A DNA stretch of 64,000 bases from Nothophaeocryptopus gaeumannii (GCA_031771865.1 JASISA010000036.1:62001-126000), one strand, 5' to 3'; shown: positions 53,481 through 64,000, counted from the stretch's first letter. Translations and numbers: made by a program. The notes: generated by a model not told the origin, from the sequence alone.

Positions 53481-54035
53481 CTATGCCTGGGCCTTTGGCG
53501 AGCTACAAGATGCCTGCCCTCCGACTGTTTGCGCAGCTGATAAGTCATTTGAAGACAAACGCTCCATGAACGACGTCCAGTCGATATTGATATCCGCATC
53601 CAGTCCTACAAGATCGATCTCTGTCGAAGCATCGTCTGTCATCGGTACATTTGGCGCTGCGATAGGATTTTGCGCATGCTGTTGTGCCGAAGACGCTGTC
53701 GCTTGGCTCTGAGATCCTGCAAACTCTCGGCGGAGAAGGGCGTTCAGTTGAACATCCTTTTGTCGACATTTGCCGCATAAGTACGTAACTGGATTCGGTC
53801 CCCACCTGACGCAATCTCTGTCCATCCAGACTTCATACGCATGGCCTTCAGAACGGATGAATGTCCAAAGCCCCAGGCAATCCCAATTGGTCATATTGTC
53901 AGCGAGTTTACCAGTGCTGTCGGGCTCGATTCCACTGGTGTTGCGCCTGAAGTCGTCGCACAGGATCGCACTGCGAACGTCACGGGTCTCGGGCCAGCGA
54001 CATCGGTCGCACTTTTGGTAGAGGAGGAAGCACAT
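53481..54035 (-). CDS. Hypothetical protein with a Cys-pair motif, 184 aa
   Basis: The ATG at 54035 starts MCFLLYQKCDRCRWPE. The first ~95 residues contain CxxC (CDRC), a single C in AILCDDF, another in TNWDCLG and a second CxxC (YLCGKC), so a structural zinc site is plausible. The rest is Ser/Ala/Gln-rich and acidic. It is not recognised. It is convergent with the DUF7719-like gene, whose stop is 12 bp away. Confidence 0.5.
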   Translation of the reverse strand: MCFLLYQKCDRCRWPETRDVRSAILCDDFRRNTSGIEPDSTGKLADNMTNWDCLGLWTFIRSEGHAYEVWMDRDCVRWGPNPVTYLCGKCRQKDVQLNALLRREFAGSQSQATASSAQQHAQNPIAAPNVPMTDDASTEIDLVGLDADINIDWTSFMERLSSNDLSAAQTVGGQASCSSPKAQA

Positions 54036-54208
54036 TTGGGCTTTGTTGTCGACTAGCTAGACTGAGTGAGCGATCATGGTGTTTTGAATGCTGAAAAGCA
54101 TCGATCGAAGTCCGTAGATCAAGCGATCCAGATTCCGAACCGTATTGAACACGGCATCGCTTCAAATTTATGCAGCAGTGCATGGCTCTCGCCATCTTCA
54201 ATGCATCT

Positions 54209-54895
54209 TCATTCAAAATCGCTCTTTGGCTGTGGAGGTACGTATCCGCGTCGTAGAAGAAATCCACAAAAGCCTTTCTCGACCCTCGAGAGCTATGACA
54301 AACGGTCAGTATGAAATCTCTTAGTCTTTGATAGACAACGTACGAATCCATGGTCCTTGACCGGCCCATCTTTGATCCAAACAGAATAAGAGCCCATCAT
54401 GTTCGCCATCAGAACATCCGTGAATAGCCTATCACCAATGATGGCGACTTGACTCTCCTTCGTGACTCCAGAATCGGGCGAATTGCGGAAGTATTCCATG
54501 ATCTCAGAGTGACAGCCCGGCTTCTTCTTGGTGCGTCGGAACACCTTCACGCCAGTGTTTTGCTCAAGTAGATCTGCTTCCAGATGGCCTTTATCGGACG
54601 CCGTGCCGGAGGAATTGGAGACAATTAGAAGACGAGATCCGAGATAGGCAGCGCGAAGTCGGTCAAAAGTGGATTGGTATGGTTTATAGACTTCATTTTG
54701 CTTTGGGACCGCGAAGCAGTTGTCTTTGTCGAGGACTACGGCTCTGATGTCAGGTTTCTTTTCGCTATTCCTGTTCGCGAAGGCTGTTGAAAGTGGAATT
54801 GGTAGTTGATCGAAGGTCGCTATTGTGTGATGAGGAAGGCAGAGTGATGGATTGGCCAGCAGCCGAAGCACGTTGACTGTAGCTGAGACGTTCAT
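54209..54895 (-). CDS. GEP4: Mitochondrial phosphatidylglycerophosphatase Gep4
   Basis: Two exons (54344-54895, 54209-54292; 51-nt intron) encode 211 residues. The HAD motif I is VVLDKDNC with D56 and D58. LLIVSNSSGTASDKG (motif II) and KKPGCHSEIMEY, then VAIIGDRLFTDVLMAN (motifs III/IV) follow, all close to Gep4. It dephosphorylates PGP to PG in cardiolipin synthesis at the matrix side of the inner membrane. The second exon restores the usual basic C-terminal block (LSRVEKGFCGFLLRRGYVPP). The upstream frame is open but has only a GTG. Confidence 0.94.
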
Positions 54896-55138
54896 TGAAG
54901 GGGCGTGACTGTTGATGTTTGATGCAACGGGAGATGCATGTGAAGACGGAAGTTGTTTCTGCAGCGCCAAGATAGATATGGACCGTGCGTCTTTAAAGTT
55001 TGACGTGAAGCTGCTCTTCGCGAAGACACTGATCGCGCGAACTCGAGCTCCTGCACACTCCACCCCTCATCGCAAACCCTCCAACTTGATACGAATCTCT
55101 CGTTGACCTCACGCGACTGCGGTGGATCAATCGCGACC

Positions 55139-55666
55139 ATGACTTCGACAATCGGTATCCCGATCAAACTCCTCAACGAGGCCACCGTAAGTGACGCTCT
55201 ACCCACGGCTCATGGCGAACATGCGCTTACAAGGAGGCTCGCAGCTGACAGTGGATATACTAGGGTCACCAAGTGACGGTTGAGATCGATTCGGGCCAGA
55301 CCTACCGAGGAAAACTCATCGAAGGTGCGCATGCGATACCCAGCCGAACGAAAAGACAAATGGGACGCTAATGGGATAATAGCTGAGGATAACATGAACT
55401 GCCAACTCGAGAACATCAATGTCACCCAACGAGATGGACGCGTCACCCACTTGGACCGAGTCTACATTCGCGGTTCCCATGTGCGCCTGTTCATTGTGCC
55501 AGACATGCTGAGGTACGGAACCATTTGAAAAGTGGACAAGTGCGGTATACTGATTGACTGTAGGAACGCGCCTATGTTCCGAGCTCGTGGTATTCGAGGA
55601 CGAGGTGTTGGTATGGCAAGAGGCAGAGCTACAGTCAACCGTGCCCGTGGCCAGTCTCGTAGGTAG
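55139..55666 (+). CDS. SMD3: Spliceosomal Sm protein SmD3
   Basis: Four exons (55139-55186, 55264-55324, 55383-55512, 55564-55666) encode 113 residues. The Sm1 motif spans EIDSGQTYRGKLIEAEDNMN and Sm2 contains YIRGSHVRLFIVPDML. The Arg/Gly-rich tail (RARGIRGRGVGMARGRA) is typical of SmD1/D3 and methylated in other eukaryotes. SmD3 is part of the heptameric ring on U1, U2, U4 and U5 snRNA. Three introns in 113 codons is the highest intron density in the window. Confidence 0.95.
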
Positions 55667-56045
55667 AGACGGCACGCAGAGGTCGGCATGATGAGCACAA
55701 TACAGCGACTGGGAGACTTTCTAAAAGAAGCGCGGCGTCGGGGGTCACATTGAGCAAGTGAAGGAATCCAAAGGGTACAGCAAGCCACGGAGCGCTGGGG
55801 AAAGGCCTAACGCTAGAGAGGAGCGCTACGTTGGTGGGACTACAGCCAAAGCGATAGCATACTATGGCCGACGACGGGCAGACTTTGCATAGCAAGAAGA
55901 GAATGAAGGAATGAATATTTGAATTTCGCATCTCATCTCAAATCCCGTGACCGCCACATCTCCACATAAGCTCCCACACCCAAGCTGTCTTCTTCAATTT
56001 TCAAGCCACAAACGATGTAGCCTCTCGCTCCCACCTATCTCCAAG
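55667..56045. promoter_or_regulatory. Intergenic region SMD3 to IRC6
   Basis: This 379-bp stretch holds the SMD3 3' UTR and the IRC6 promoter. Nothing further is recognised. Confidence 0.4.
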
Positions 56046-56945
56046 ATGGACATCAAGAACACCCGCCGCATCATGTTCCTCAGCTCCCGAGAATCCGGAA
56101 CCCTCTCCATAATCCAAGACCTAACAGGTTCCGCGCCCGCACCCGACATCAATGGCTCGACCGCTGGCTTAACGCACGAATGGTCCGCGGAGACAGCATA
56201 CTACAAGGCCAAAGTTCCAATATGGGTTGACGAGGTTAGCGATATTTCAGCATGGAAGGCCGAATTCCTTAAATCCGAAGCGAAAGAAGTTGTGGAAGCG
56301 GTAGGAGCGTGGATATACTGCTTTCAACGACCGGCAGATGGGAAGATAGCCAGCGAGATTGAAGAAGCGATGAAGGGAATTCAAGAAGTAGTTGATGAGC
56401 ATTCATACGGATCGGATACAGTTTTGTTAGCTGTATCGAAGCCAGCTGGTGGGAAGCCTCAGGCGCAAGGCGATAGTAAGAGCCGCGAAGAGCAAGATGA
56501 TATCTGCATGCAGTATGGATTTGAGTATATCGAGTATGGGGCTACCGGGCAGAATGAGTTCGGAGAGAAGCTGGGCTTTGAGAGGTTGAAAGAGGCGCTT
56601 GAGGCGAATGAGTGGGCAAGCGCTGCGGATGATGAGGAGCTGGACTTGAATGATCTTGACTTCGATGCAGATGATGATGTTCATGGCTTTGGGAGAGAAG
56701 AGGTGGAGATGACTGCCGAGTTGTTTGGTATGAAGGCGGCTCTTGGTGGAGAGGATGACTTTGAGCCGACTGCGGAGGACTTCGTGTCGTCGAAAAAGCA
56801 AGCTGGTCAGGTTGATGATCTGGATAGGATGATGGGCCAGTTGCTTGCTATTAAAGAGCAGAGTGCAGATTTGCCAGAGGAACAACGTAAGCGCATGGCG
56901 GCGAAGGCAGTGAGAGATATCATGGAGGACAACTCAAAAGGCTGA
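56046..56945 (+). CDS. IRC6: Adaptin-binding protein Irc6/AAGAB (p34)
   Basis: Intronless, 299 residues, ATG at 56046. A GTPase-like N-terminal half (RRIMFLSSRESGTLSIIQDLTG, then WIYCFQRPADGKI) is followed by an acidic helical half (DDEELDLNDLDFDADDD) and a C-terminal helix (VDDLDRMMGQLLAIKEQSADL), the adaptin-binding end of AAGAB. The family chaperones assembly of AP-1 and AP-2 clathrin adaptors; yeast Irc6 acts in clathrin trafficking. The P-loop looks degenerate, as in Irc6. Confidence 0.85.
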   Translation: MDIKNTRRIMFLSSRESGTLSIIQDLTGSAPAPDINGSTAGLTHEWSAETAYYKAKVPIWVDEVSDISAWKAEFLKSEAKEVVEAVGAWIYCFQRPADGKIASEIEEAMKGIQEVVDEHSYGSDTVLLAVSKPAGGKPQAQGDSKSREEQDDICMQYGFEYIEYGATGQNEFGEKLGFERLKEALEANEWASAADDEELDLNDLDFDADDDVHGFGREEVEMTAELFGMKAALGGEDDFEPTAEDFVSSKKQAGQVDDLDRMMGQLLAIKEQSADLPEEQRKRMAAKAVRDIMEDNSKG

Positions 56946-57078
56946 GCCATGAAAATGGAAGTCCTGCTCAAAATTGGATACAGAGCGCCTCGCTGTCCAC
57001 CTGGATATCATATGCTGCCGGAACACCGCGCTATCGAGTACAATACCTCAACCGTCCAGCCCACAAGCCGAATACCTC

Positions 57079-57997
57079 TCAGAGAAGTGCGACCAGTCCA
57101 GCCAAGCCGACCAGTCCAGCAACCGCCGCTGCCTCCTGCCTGGCACCAACATTGCCAGTGGTGGTAGCATTCGCACTTCCACTCGCTGCGCTTCCCGAAG
57201 CACCAGCACTGCCAGTGGCCGCTGCGTTGTTCTTCGTGCCAGTAGCAACAATCTGTCCACCGCGAACGTTCGTCGAGGTGTACGTGGCCGCGCCAGATGA
57301 CCCCGTTGCCTGCGCAACAACCCAAGCTGCCGAACCTGTGACGGAGGGTGTGAAGTAGTAGCTAACAGCCGTCTTGTTTCCAATCGAATCCGAGATCGAA
57401 GTCGAGCTCTGCGAGTCCATCGAAGTGGCAGAGTCCGTCGCCTCTGGCGAGATAGAGTTGACCAGGCTGTAGAGGACATCCGCCGCATTTGCGGTGGCGG
57501 TTGCGGATGCGGCGCAGTATGCGGAAGAGAGGGTCGACAAAGCGTCCGCGCTGATGCCAAGATCACCAGCACCTCCGCCGTGGGCTTTGTAGCAATCGAG
57601 GCAGCCTGTAGCTTGGTTCCAGAACTGGGATTGGCAGAGACAGATGCGTTGGGTCTCGTTGCTTTGCATCGCGGGTCCACCGGCGTCGTCGCTTGGATCA
57701 TCTGAAGTCTGTCTCTTGCTGAATGAACCTTCGGAGAAGGCTTGCAGGTAGTTTGGACCGTAGATGCATTGCGCTTCGATGGCGGCGATCTGAAGAGGTA
57801 GGTAGGTTATTAGCAGAGCTTCAAATGGTATGAGCTGGTGATTTTCCCCGTACAGCATTGCATGGCGCGTTCATGTCTGGAGATCCTGAAGAGTTGGTCG
57901 GCAAGCAAACCTGCTGGAGGTAATCCTCTGATTGATCGTCATATTGCGCAGACGCGACGCCCACGGCGGCGGCGAAGAGGATGCTTGTATACTTCAT
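57079..57997 (-). CDS. Secreted, GPI-anchor-type cell-surface protein
   Basis: Two exons (57854-57997, 57079-57789; 64-nt intron) encode 284 residues. A clean signal peptide (MKYTSILFAAAVGVASAQ) precedes an ectodomain with paired cysteines (QQVCLPT, NAPCNA, EAQCIYGPNY, RICLCQSQFWNQATGCLDCY, SAYCAA). Then comes a Ser/Thr/Ala-rich stalk, N-glycosylation sites (NKTA, NATT) and a hydrophobic end (AAAVAGLVGLAGLVALL) after a small-residue region, the layout of a GPI attachment signal. I do not recognise the family. Convergent with IRC6. Confidence 0.82.
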
Positions 57998-58893
57998 ATT
58001 CGCTTTTTCGGACTCGTTGCTCCTTCTGAATGATGTTGAAGGGAGGAAGAATGTCGCTGCTGTTCGGAAATTGTAAACTGCTGCTCTTCTCCAGAAAGGA
58101 AAAAGAAATGTAGAAAAAACTTGTCTTTCAAGTAGGAGCGAGTGTGTTATACTGAAGCAGGTCTTACTCACATCGACTCACTCGACAAGCGACGATGTTC
58201 TACTTAAACATTACGGCTCACCAAGCAACTCGTATTTTTACCTACGCGTTTCAGCCCTCGCGTGTGTGGCGTCGAACAGTACCACCGTAGTACGATCCAA
58301 TATCGTTTGTGGCTCTAGATCAGGGGCACGGTGTTCAAGAAAAGACGCACGAAGGATCACTTGCCATACATACCGGTGAGGCTGAGATGAACGAGCGGGC
58401 CGGGTGCCAAGAATTCTTTCGGCGCCAGGAACCGGTTGGATGATCGGACGGAATCGTTGCCCTGCTTTTCTTTGCTCTGTACAATCTGTCCATATTTGTA
58501 GACGACACTTCTTGAGTCGTCGTCATCGTCGTTCTTGTTGAGGCAACAAAAGTATTCACTCGTTTCGTGCAATTGTCGACTGAAGGTCTTACACGCAACG
58601 AGCTGGAAGCTTCGGAGTCTGGCGCAAGATCTGATCATGTACATTCAATCTGAGGTCATAGGCAAATCATCCATCAATGCCTTCATCAAGGCCAATGTCG
58701 CCAGTGGGGAATAAACCAAAAACGCCTCATCTCCTCAAATATGTTCAATACCATGCGAGGACTCTCTGGCTTCCAATTGCCGTCTGTCGCTTTAGATCCA
58801 ATGCGCTGTAGTCGCTGAATACCCCAAGATGCCTTTCGCCATGCTAATATCAAAACGTTTTAGATGCAAGATTAACAAAGGAAATGAACCATG
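57998..58893. other. Intergenic region
   Basis: This 896-bp stretch between minus-strand genes contains the promoter of the GPI-type gene. A minus-strand frame at 58357-58644 (95 codons) is low in coding character. No RNA gene or repeat is recognised. Confidence 0.4.
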
Positions 58894-60465
58894 TTATTCG
58901 CTCTGGTCCACGATGTCGGTGCGTTGAAAGCGCGCCAGGAATCCATTTACGGCGGTCTTTTCTTGGATTTGACTCGACTCGGTCTTCACCAACGGACTTT
59001 GCGGACTCATAGGACTTGCGGAGCAATCCCTCCTCTGCTGGCGCATCTTCTCGATTGCGTGCAGCCCGTCGATGGTGCCGTGAAACCAGCCTGTTTCCGG
59101 GTCAAATTGCGGCGAAGGCTGGAATGCCGCGGCGTCCCAACCTGCTCCGTCAAATAGCTCGTCTTCGTCTGCTGTCGAATCTGAAGGGTTGCCAAATCGG
59201 AATTCGTATTCTCCTGATCTGGCGTCTTCAGAACCTGAGTCTGACATGGAATCGGCGAGTGGGTAGAAGCTTTGCTGTTCTCCATCGGATGCTTCGTAGC
59301 CGCCCACGACGAAGTCGTCCTCGATGTCGATGTTGTCGTCTAAGCCTTCGTCGTCTCGGGCAGCTCTCGCAGCTCGCCCGAGGGCCAGCTTCTGGTTCAA
59401 TTCTCGCAGATCATTCTTCATTGCTGTCCTCGAGAACGTATTCCGAGCCTGCTCAATCCTCAACTCCAGACTTTGGGCTTTCGAAAGAAGTCTCTCAAGC
59501 TCCTCATCCATGACCGAATCTTCCAGGTCGGGTTCGGATATTTCCTCTTCCAAAGGCTCCCAAGTCAGGCCATCATCAAAGACACGCTCGAAAGTCCTTC
59601 GGTGCTCGGTATCTGGCAAAGCGAAGATGATCTCGTCGATCCCCTCCCACTGCTCGGCATTCGGACGTTTCTGGCGTTGCCCACCTGCAATGACTTTCCG
59701 CCACAGTTTCGCGACCTCCTCGACAGGGTGATTACTACTCCCGCAACCCCACGCTCCGAGGATCAATGTCTTCGTACCCTTTATTTGCGCCATTCGAAGC
59801 ACCGACTTCATCTTTTGTTGGAAGAGATCCCGATGCATATCACAGTAACTGACCCCGCAACTGCAGGAAGCTTCGCGCTCGTCATACCGTCCTCGCTGAT
59901 CCGGATGTTTTGCAACACCTGCAGAGATTACGTCCACAAAGAATCGATCCTTCTTTGACAGATCAATGGCATGTGGGTCCGAATTCCGGAAGACGAGAAC
60001 ATCGGGAGAAAAGATACCACCGAGGTTCGGCAGTGGGTAATTTTCGTCGTACAAACTGGCCCAAAGAGTCGTCCGGGCACACAGAAACTCCTCCTGTTTG
60101 TTCGCACCATTCAGAAACCCGCCTCCCCGAGTCGTCAACGATGCCATGTTGTGAACAACGACATTTTGTCGGGCTTCGCCAGCCTTCTTCTCGTCGGCAG
60201 TCTGCCCGGGTCTGTACTGTTTGTAAGACAACCAAGATGCGACAGTAAGGCAGTCCCGCAAGACCACTCGGATGCTCAGATCGGGTCTGTGAACGGAAGC
60301 GACAGCTCTCGTGGGAGTCTTGACCTGCGGCTTCGGATCGACGATAACATCGGCTAATGATGCACCATGTCTGGCTTTCACGCTGTTTCTGAGTATGTCT
60401 GGTATCGCTCGGTTGATGGTTTGTCTTGCTCTTAATTCGCGTTCTTGTCGCTCTGCCCGCCCCAT
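58894..60465 (-). CDS. Bacterial-type poly(ADP-ribose) glycohydrolase (TIGR02452/DUF2263 macrodomain)
   Basis: Intronless, 523 residues, ATG at 60465. The N-terminal helix block (TINRAIPDILRNSV) and the macrodomain with the PARG signature GGGFLNGANKQEEFLC (GGG-X7-QEE) are both present. SPDVLVFR and LILGAWGCGSSNHPVEEVA match the bacterial/fungal small PARG family. It should remove poly(ADP-ribose) chains. The C-terminal ~200 residues are an acidic, disordered extension absent from bacterial enzymes. A CxC...C stretch (EASCSCGVSYCDMH) interrupts the fold between the strands and may be a lineage feature. Confidence 0.85.
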   Translation of the reverse strand: MGRAERQERELRARQTINRAIPDILRNSVKARHGASLADVIVDPKPQVKTPTRAVASVHRPDLSIRVVLRDCLTVASWLSYKQYRPGQTADEKKAGEARQNVVVHNMASLTTRGGGFLNGANKQEEFLCARTTLWASLYDENYPLPNLGGIFSPDVLVFRNSDPHAIDLSKKDRFFVDVISAGVAKHPDQRGRYDEREASCSCGVSYCDMHRDLFQQKMKSVLRMAQIKGTKTLILGAWGCGSSNHPVEEVAKLWRKVIAGGQRQKRPNAEQWEGIDEIIFALPDTEHRRTFERVFDDGLTWEPLEEEISEPDLEDSVMDEELERLLSKAQSLELRIEQARNTFSRTAMKNDLRELNQKLALGRAARAARDDEGLDDNIDIEDDFVVGGYEASDGEQQSFYPLADSMSDSGSEDARSGEYEFRFGNPSDSTADEDELFDGAGWDAAAFQPSPQFDPETGWFHGTIDGLHAIEKMRQQRRDCSASPMSPQSPLVKTESSQIQEKTAVNGFLARFQRTDIVDQSE

Positions 60466-61925
60466 TGTGGGTCGTTGATGTCGTCGGCGGAGCCTAACAG
60501 CTGAGCGGGCTGATGTTGTAAGGTTCCCAAGCCCGCGTTGAGTCTTAGACGCTCAAGAGAACCTCTCACGTTCGATCCCAAGTGCTTATAATTAATTTTA
60601 ACGAATGTCGTCACGCGATCCGGGTGGCCAGGAAGAAGTGGTTCGCCTGGGTCAGTTTTAGCCGGTCGTCGTCAAGTTGCATGTGAAACGCCTCAAGCTC
60701 GGTAGTTGAGCCAGGGAGAAGGCCAATGCAAATAACGTCGTCTGGTCGCCACCCCACTAGTCGCAGTGACGCGGATGGCCGATAACGCAGCGTGCAGAGA
60801 GTGCGATGGTGAGAGAAGCGAAGTGCAGTGGCTCAAAAGCGGGGTGCAAAGCAGAGTTGTAGGCCGTAGAGGGTGTGTTCGGAGGAGCAGAAGTGGAGGA
60901 AGAGAGAGCACGCGGGCGGCGGATGGATGTGCGCCTGGGACTGAAGTTACCTCAAAGCGAGAAAGCTTACGCCCGCTCCGTCCTCGTACGCTCTCCGATT
61001 TCTAGCATGTGAAAGACGTGGCCCGGCGAATCAGCAGCCGTTGCCCAACTTAGCAACGACACGCCCCACTCCGGTTGCAGTCACGGAAGGACAGAGTCGC
61101 TCTGGGACGGTCGTGCGCTCCGACGCGACCAGCTGCGTGCTCTCGGGGCAGATGTTAGCATCTTCATAATAGGTTCAGTGGCGCAATACCCAGAAGCGCG
61201 CCGATTCCCGAAGCAGAGTACCCGAAGAGCCATTATAGACGAGGGTCACATCTTGCAAGCGAATGCAAGGATGAGTGGTGTAAGTCTTTCACATGAAGAG
61301 GCGAAGCTGATCGAAGACTGGTCTGACTCTCATGAATGCGACGAGCCTTTCCGCAGGACTGGGTCGACTGGGGGCAGCGTCGACGGCGGAGATTGGCACG
61401 AGACAGCGCTCATTCGGGCAACCGCAAGCTGCAGGACAACACACGACCTCTGTTGCTACTCTCTGCTCTTTGTTCCGATGGAGAAGCGCTGGTCATGAGT
61501 GCCTCGTCATTCATGCGCTGCTACATACCATGATGAGGAATAGATAGATGCAGAGTGGGATGGTTGATCTATTCAAGGTGGGTCGCAGTGTGTGTGTGGG
61601 AGCCGGCGCGGACACGATGAGCCGCTGCACACCCTTGGATGATCGCTGCGGCATCTTGACTCTTGAGTGCGCCCTCGGACCTCGCACCGACCTTCGCCCG
61701 TCCATTACTCGCCTTGCCTTTCAAAAGCCCGAGTCGAAATTTGTCCGGTCTTGTTTCAGTCGAACCCGTCCGGAACCAAAGATCGCGAGCCGCAGTCGGT
61801 GGTGCCAAGCATTTAGCTGTGTCTGAGGCGGTACCGCTTTCCATGTGAGATACCGGTAGCTCCCCAGCGCGCAGTCGACGCAAACACGAACAGACTTTCC
61901 TTCCTCCAAAAGAGCTGCGTGAGAG
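60466..61925. promoter_or_regulatory. 1.5-kb divergent region PARG/TRS31
   Basis: It contains both promoters. ORFs on both strands are short and overlapping, with no family resemblance. No RNA gene or repeat array is seen. Confidence 0.4.
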
Positions 61926-62615
61926 ATGCCAGGCATGAGTGCACCGCCGCCTGTGCCCCAGAAGGAGGCCAATCATACACCTATCGCCCAAGCGAAGCCC
62001 TTCGTGTCAACACTGCGATATCCCTCGTCCCGGAAGACCATCTACGATCGTAATTTGAACCGCACCAAGGCCACCGAGATCTCGCTCGCTTCATTCTCGT
62101 ACCTCTTCAATACCCTGATAACATATCACCACGCTAAGTCGGGCTCCGTCAGCGAAATCGAGACGCGCCTCAACCGAGCAGGCTATCCGATTGGCATTAA
62201 GATGCTAGACCTACTGCTATACAGGCAACCACCCCGAGGAGCGCAACGGCCCACACGCATGCTTGACTTGCTACAGTTCATCCACGGCGCTCTATGGCGG
62301 GCATTATTCAACCGCAGTGCAGACGCGCTAGAGCAGAGCAACACCAAGAAGAACGAGTACATGATTGTGGATAACGAGCCACTGGTGAACACATTCATCA
62401 GCATCCCGAAAGAGATGAGCCAGCTCAACTGCGCGGCATTTGTTGCCGGCATTATAGAGGGCATGTGCGATGCGGCAGGTTTCGGGACGGAGGGAGTGAC
62501 AGCGCATTGGACAGGTGAAGGAGACGAGATGTGGCCGGGCAAGACTATCTTCCTCCTGCGGTTCAAGGAGAGTGTGATGGAGCGTGAGGAGGCGATCAAG
62601 GCAGCAGGTGGATGA
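61926..62615 (+). CDS. TRS31: TRAPP subunit Trs31 (TRAPPC5, Bet3 family)
   Basis: Intronless, 229 residues. After a Pro-rich start, the Bet3-fold region begins TKATEISLASFSYLFNTLI and continues through LNRAGYPIGIKMLDLLLYR and LQFIHGALWRALFNRSADALE. It ends with SQLNCAAFVAGIIEGMCDAAGF, the conserved helix of Trs31. TRAPP is the Rab-GEF tethering complex in ER-Golgi and Golgi traffic. Convergent with LAS1. Confidence 0.95.
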   Translation: MPGMSAPPPVPQKEANHTPIAQAKPFVSTLRYPSSRKTIYDRNLNRTKATEISLASFSYLFNTLITYHHAKSGSVSEIETRLNRAGYPIGIKMLDLLLYRQPPRGAQRPTRMLDLLQFIHGALWRALFNRSADALEQSNTKKNEYMIVDNEPLVNTFISIPKEMSQLNCAAFVAGIIEGMCDAAGFGTEGVTAHWTGEGDEMWPGKTIFLLRFKESVMEREEAIKAAGG

Positions 62616-62931
62616 GAGGCCATCCGACATAGGCCAGGAGAGCGATACGCACGACACAGGAGCAGAACATCACATGAAGACGGAGCAACAGAAAGAGCAA
62701 AAACGCCGTGGCGCGATACCTCCGAAAGGCAGAGAAGAAGACATTTTGAGGGCATCGTCATCATCTTGTAAAAGTTTCTGGTGGCAACAGCTGTGACAGT
62801 TCTGCGTTTCAGACTGCAGTTCGCAGATACGCTGACAGGCCCCTTCTGGATCCACGTTACGTTCTGGCCCACAATTGACCCACTTTCACATGAGAGCACA
62901 TGGAAACACTGTCAGCCCTATCAGGAACATC
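62616..62931. other. Convergent 3' region TRS31/LAS1
   Basis: This 316-bp stretch lies between two convergent stops and presumably consists of overlapping 3' UTRs. Nothing else is recognised. Confidence 0.4.
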
Positions 62932-64000
62932 CTATCGCATTACACCAATCGGCAGCTTACGCGCTGTTGCAGCTCGCGTCCAGCCCCTGATACCGGAACT
63001 CTGACTGAAACCGATCATCGATGGTTCCTCGCCGGGGCCTCCGATCTCAAGAATTGCCGAAGAGTCTATCCGGTCCGTCTCTTCCATGTCAACGTCAGCT
63101 GAAGAATTCTGCGTCTCTTGGCCCAGTTGGCTGGCTTCGAGCATGTCTTGCCAGTCTTCTCTGAACTCGGCATTGCTCGCCTCTATCAGCTGTTGGCCGA
63201 CGAAGTAGCTCCAGTGTCCAGGATGCGTGCAGCACCAGATCATCACATCTCTGCGCAAATCTGCCAAGTCTGTCCCAGCCTTTGCGTAGCTGATAGCATG
63301 TAGTAGCCATAGGGCAGCTGCTTCCCCGTCTGCATCATCTTCTGATTGAGGAGACGAGGACTGGTAGATAGCCTTTTGTAAGCTAGACACCAGAGCGGCG
63401 AGGAAATGCCTCCTCTCGCTAACGAGGCTTACAAGAAGGGGATCCCATATGAGATAAGCTCCTTGCAGCGGTGCAGCTAGCCTAGAGGAACATCAGCTCA
63501 GGCCCTGATCGCATTCGGCGCCAAATCACTTACACTCGTTTCGAAGGCACCAACAAACGCTCCTCAACTAAAGCATCCGTCACAGCCTGCATCTTCGCCT
63601 TGCTCCTCCCTACTAACTCCAGACACGACTTGCAAGCACTCTGAACTTCCTCCGCCTTCTGCCTCCCCTTCTTACTCCTCAGCGCCTCCCTCCTCGCCGT
63701 CCTAAACCCCTTCAAAATCCCCTTCGCCTCCTCCTTAATCCCCTCCAAACTCCCCTCGTCCTCTACTTCCTCCAACCGACTCCAATAAACCCTCCACGAC
63801 CACTCTAACCCCTCCTCCACAGCTTTCACCAGCCTCTTCACCCCCGGCAACTCCTCATGCGTCGCCTCATGTCTCAACGCGACAAACTCCACCGGCATCC
63901 CTATCTGTTTCGCGATGTCGACCATTGAACTCGGTTCCAAGGTGCGTTCTTTGTTCCGCCCGATATCGCAGAATCCTGTGACGAAGCGCGTGAAGGCTGC
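62932..64000 (-). CDS. LAS1: Pre-rRNA processing endonuclease Las1 (3' part, cut by window edge)
   Basis: Exons 63534-64000 (open to the edge) and 62932-63481 are joined across a 52-nt GTAAGT intron. The HEPN nuclease motif RxxxxH is visible in ALRHEATHEELPG, preceded by RFVTGFCDIGRNKERTLEPSSM. The C-terminal part includes LWLLHAISYAKAGTDLADL and ends GWTRAATARKLPIGVMR. Las1 with Grc3 cleaves the ITS2 of pre-rRNA. The very N-terminus lies beyond 64000. Confidence 0.93.

Noticed and set aside
54896..55063. N-terminal extension of GEP4
   Set aside because: Only a GTG start is available, and Gep4 homologues begin at the ATG at 54895.
58357..58644. 95-codon minus-strand ORF upstream of the GPI-type gene
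   Set aside because: No coding-like conservation or domain, with overlapping frames of similar length.

Overview
The window is nuclear DNA of a filamentous ascomycete, most probably a dothideomycete (Mycosphaerellales/Capnodiales-like). The reasons are the short 50-64 nt spliceosomal introns with GTRNGT donors and CTRAY-type branch sites, the high gene density, and the recognisable ascomycete core genes (EDC3, PMS1, CHS7, STE50, SWD2, SMD3, GEP4, GPI12, IRC6, TRS31, LAS1, RRB1, SPG1). Most genes were rebuilt by joining exons across inferred introns. No tRNA, rRNA, transposon or CRISPR array was recognised.

Left third (1-22 kb): a partial RRB1 ribosome-assembly gene diverges from the septation GTPase SPG1/TEM1. 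After these come an unrecognised 560-aa protein, a TfdA/TauD-type dioxygenase, an APC-family amino-acid/GABA permease whose only intron appears to end in TG instead of AG, and a head-to-head pair of related small orphan genes of which the left copy looks frameshifted. A PaaI-type thioesterase and EDC3 follow. Then comes a metabolic block: a bifunctional isochorismatase-type hydrolase fused to an allophanate-hydrolase-type amidase, a 2-oxoglutarate/Fe(II) oxygenase, and an NCS1 nucleobase/allantoin-type permease divergent from the oxygenase across a GATA-containing 0.5-kb promoter. I read this as a candidate nitrogen-scavenging cluster (ureide, biuret or pyrimidine).

Middle (22-38 kb): PMS1 shares a very short bidirectional promoter with a mitochondrial rhodanese. 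Two tandem C2H2 zinc-finger genes share a long C-terminal Cys/His-rich plus coiled-coil half, a conserved intron position and a terminal DSGxxS motif; they are paralogues with a module I cannot name. Small orphan genes and an OHCU decarboxylase (urate catabolism) follow.

Right part (38-64 kb): a large ADF-homology protein, the oxaloacetate carrier OAC1 divergent from SWD2, a 2.2-kb non-coding stretch, STE50, GPI12, CHS7 divergent from a DUF7719-like membrane protein, a small Cys-containing protein, GEP4 divergent from SMD3, IRC6/AAGAB, a secreted GPI-anchor-type protein, a bacterial-type PARG macrodomain protein, TRS31 and the 3' part of LAS1. This portion is mostly housekeeping: mRNA processing, cell wall and GPI synthesis, MAPK signalling, trafficking and ribosome biogenesis.
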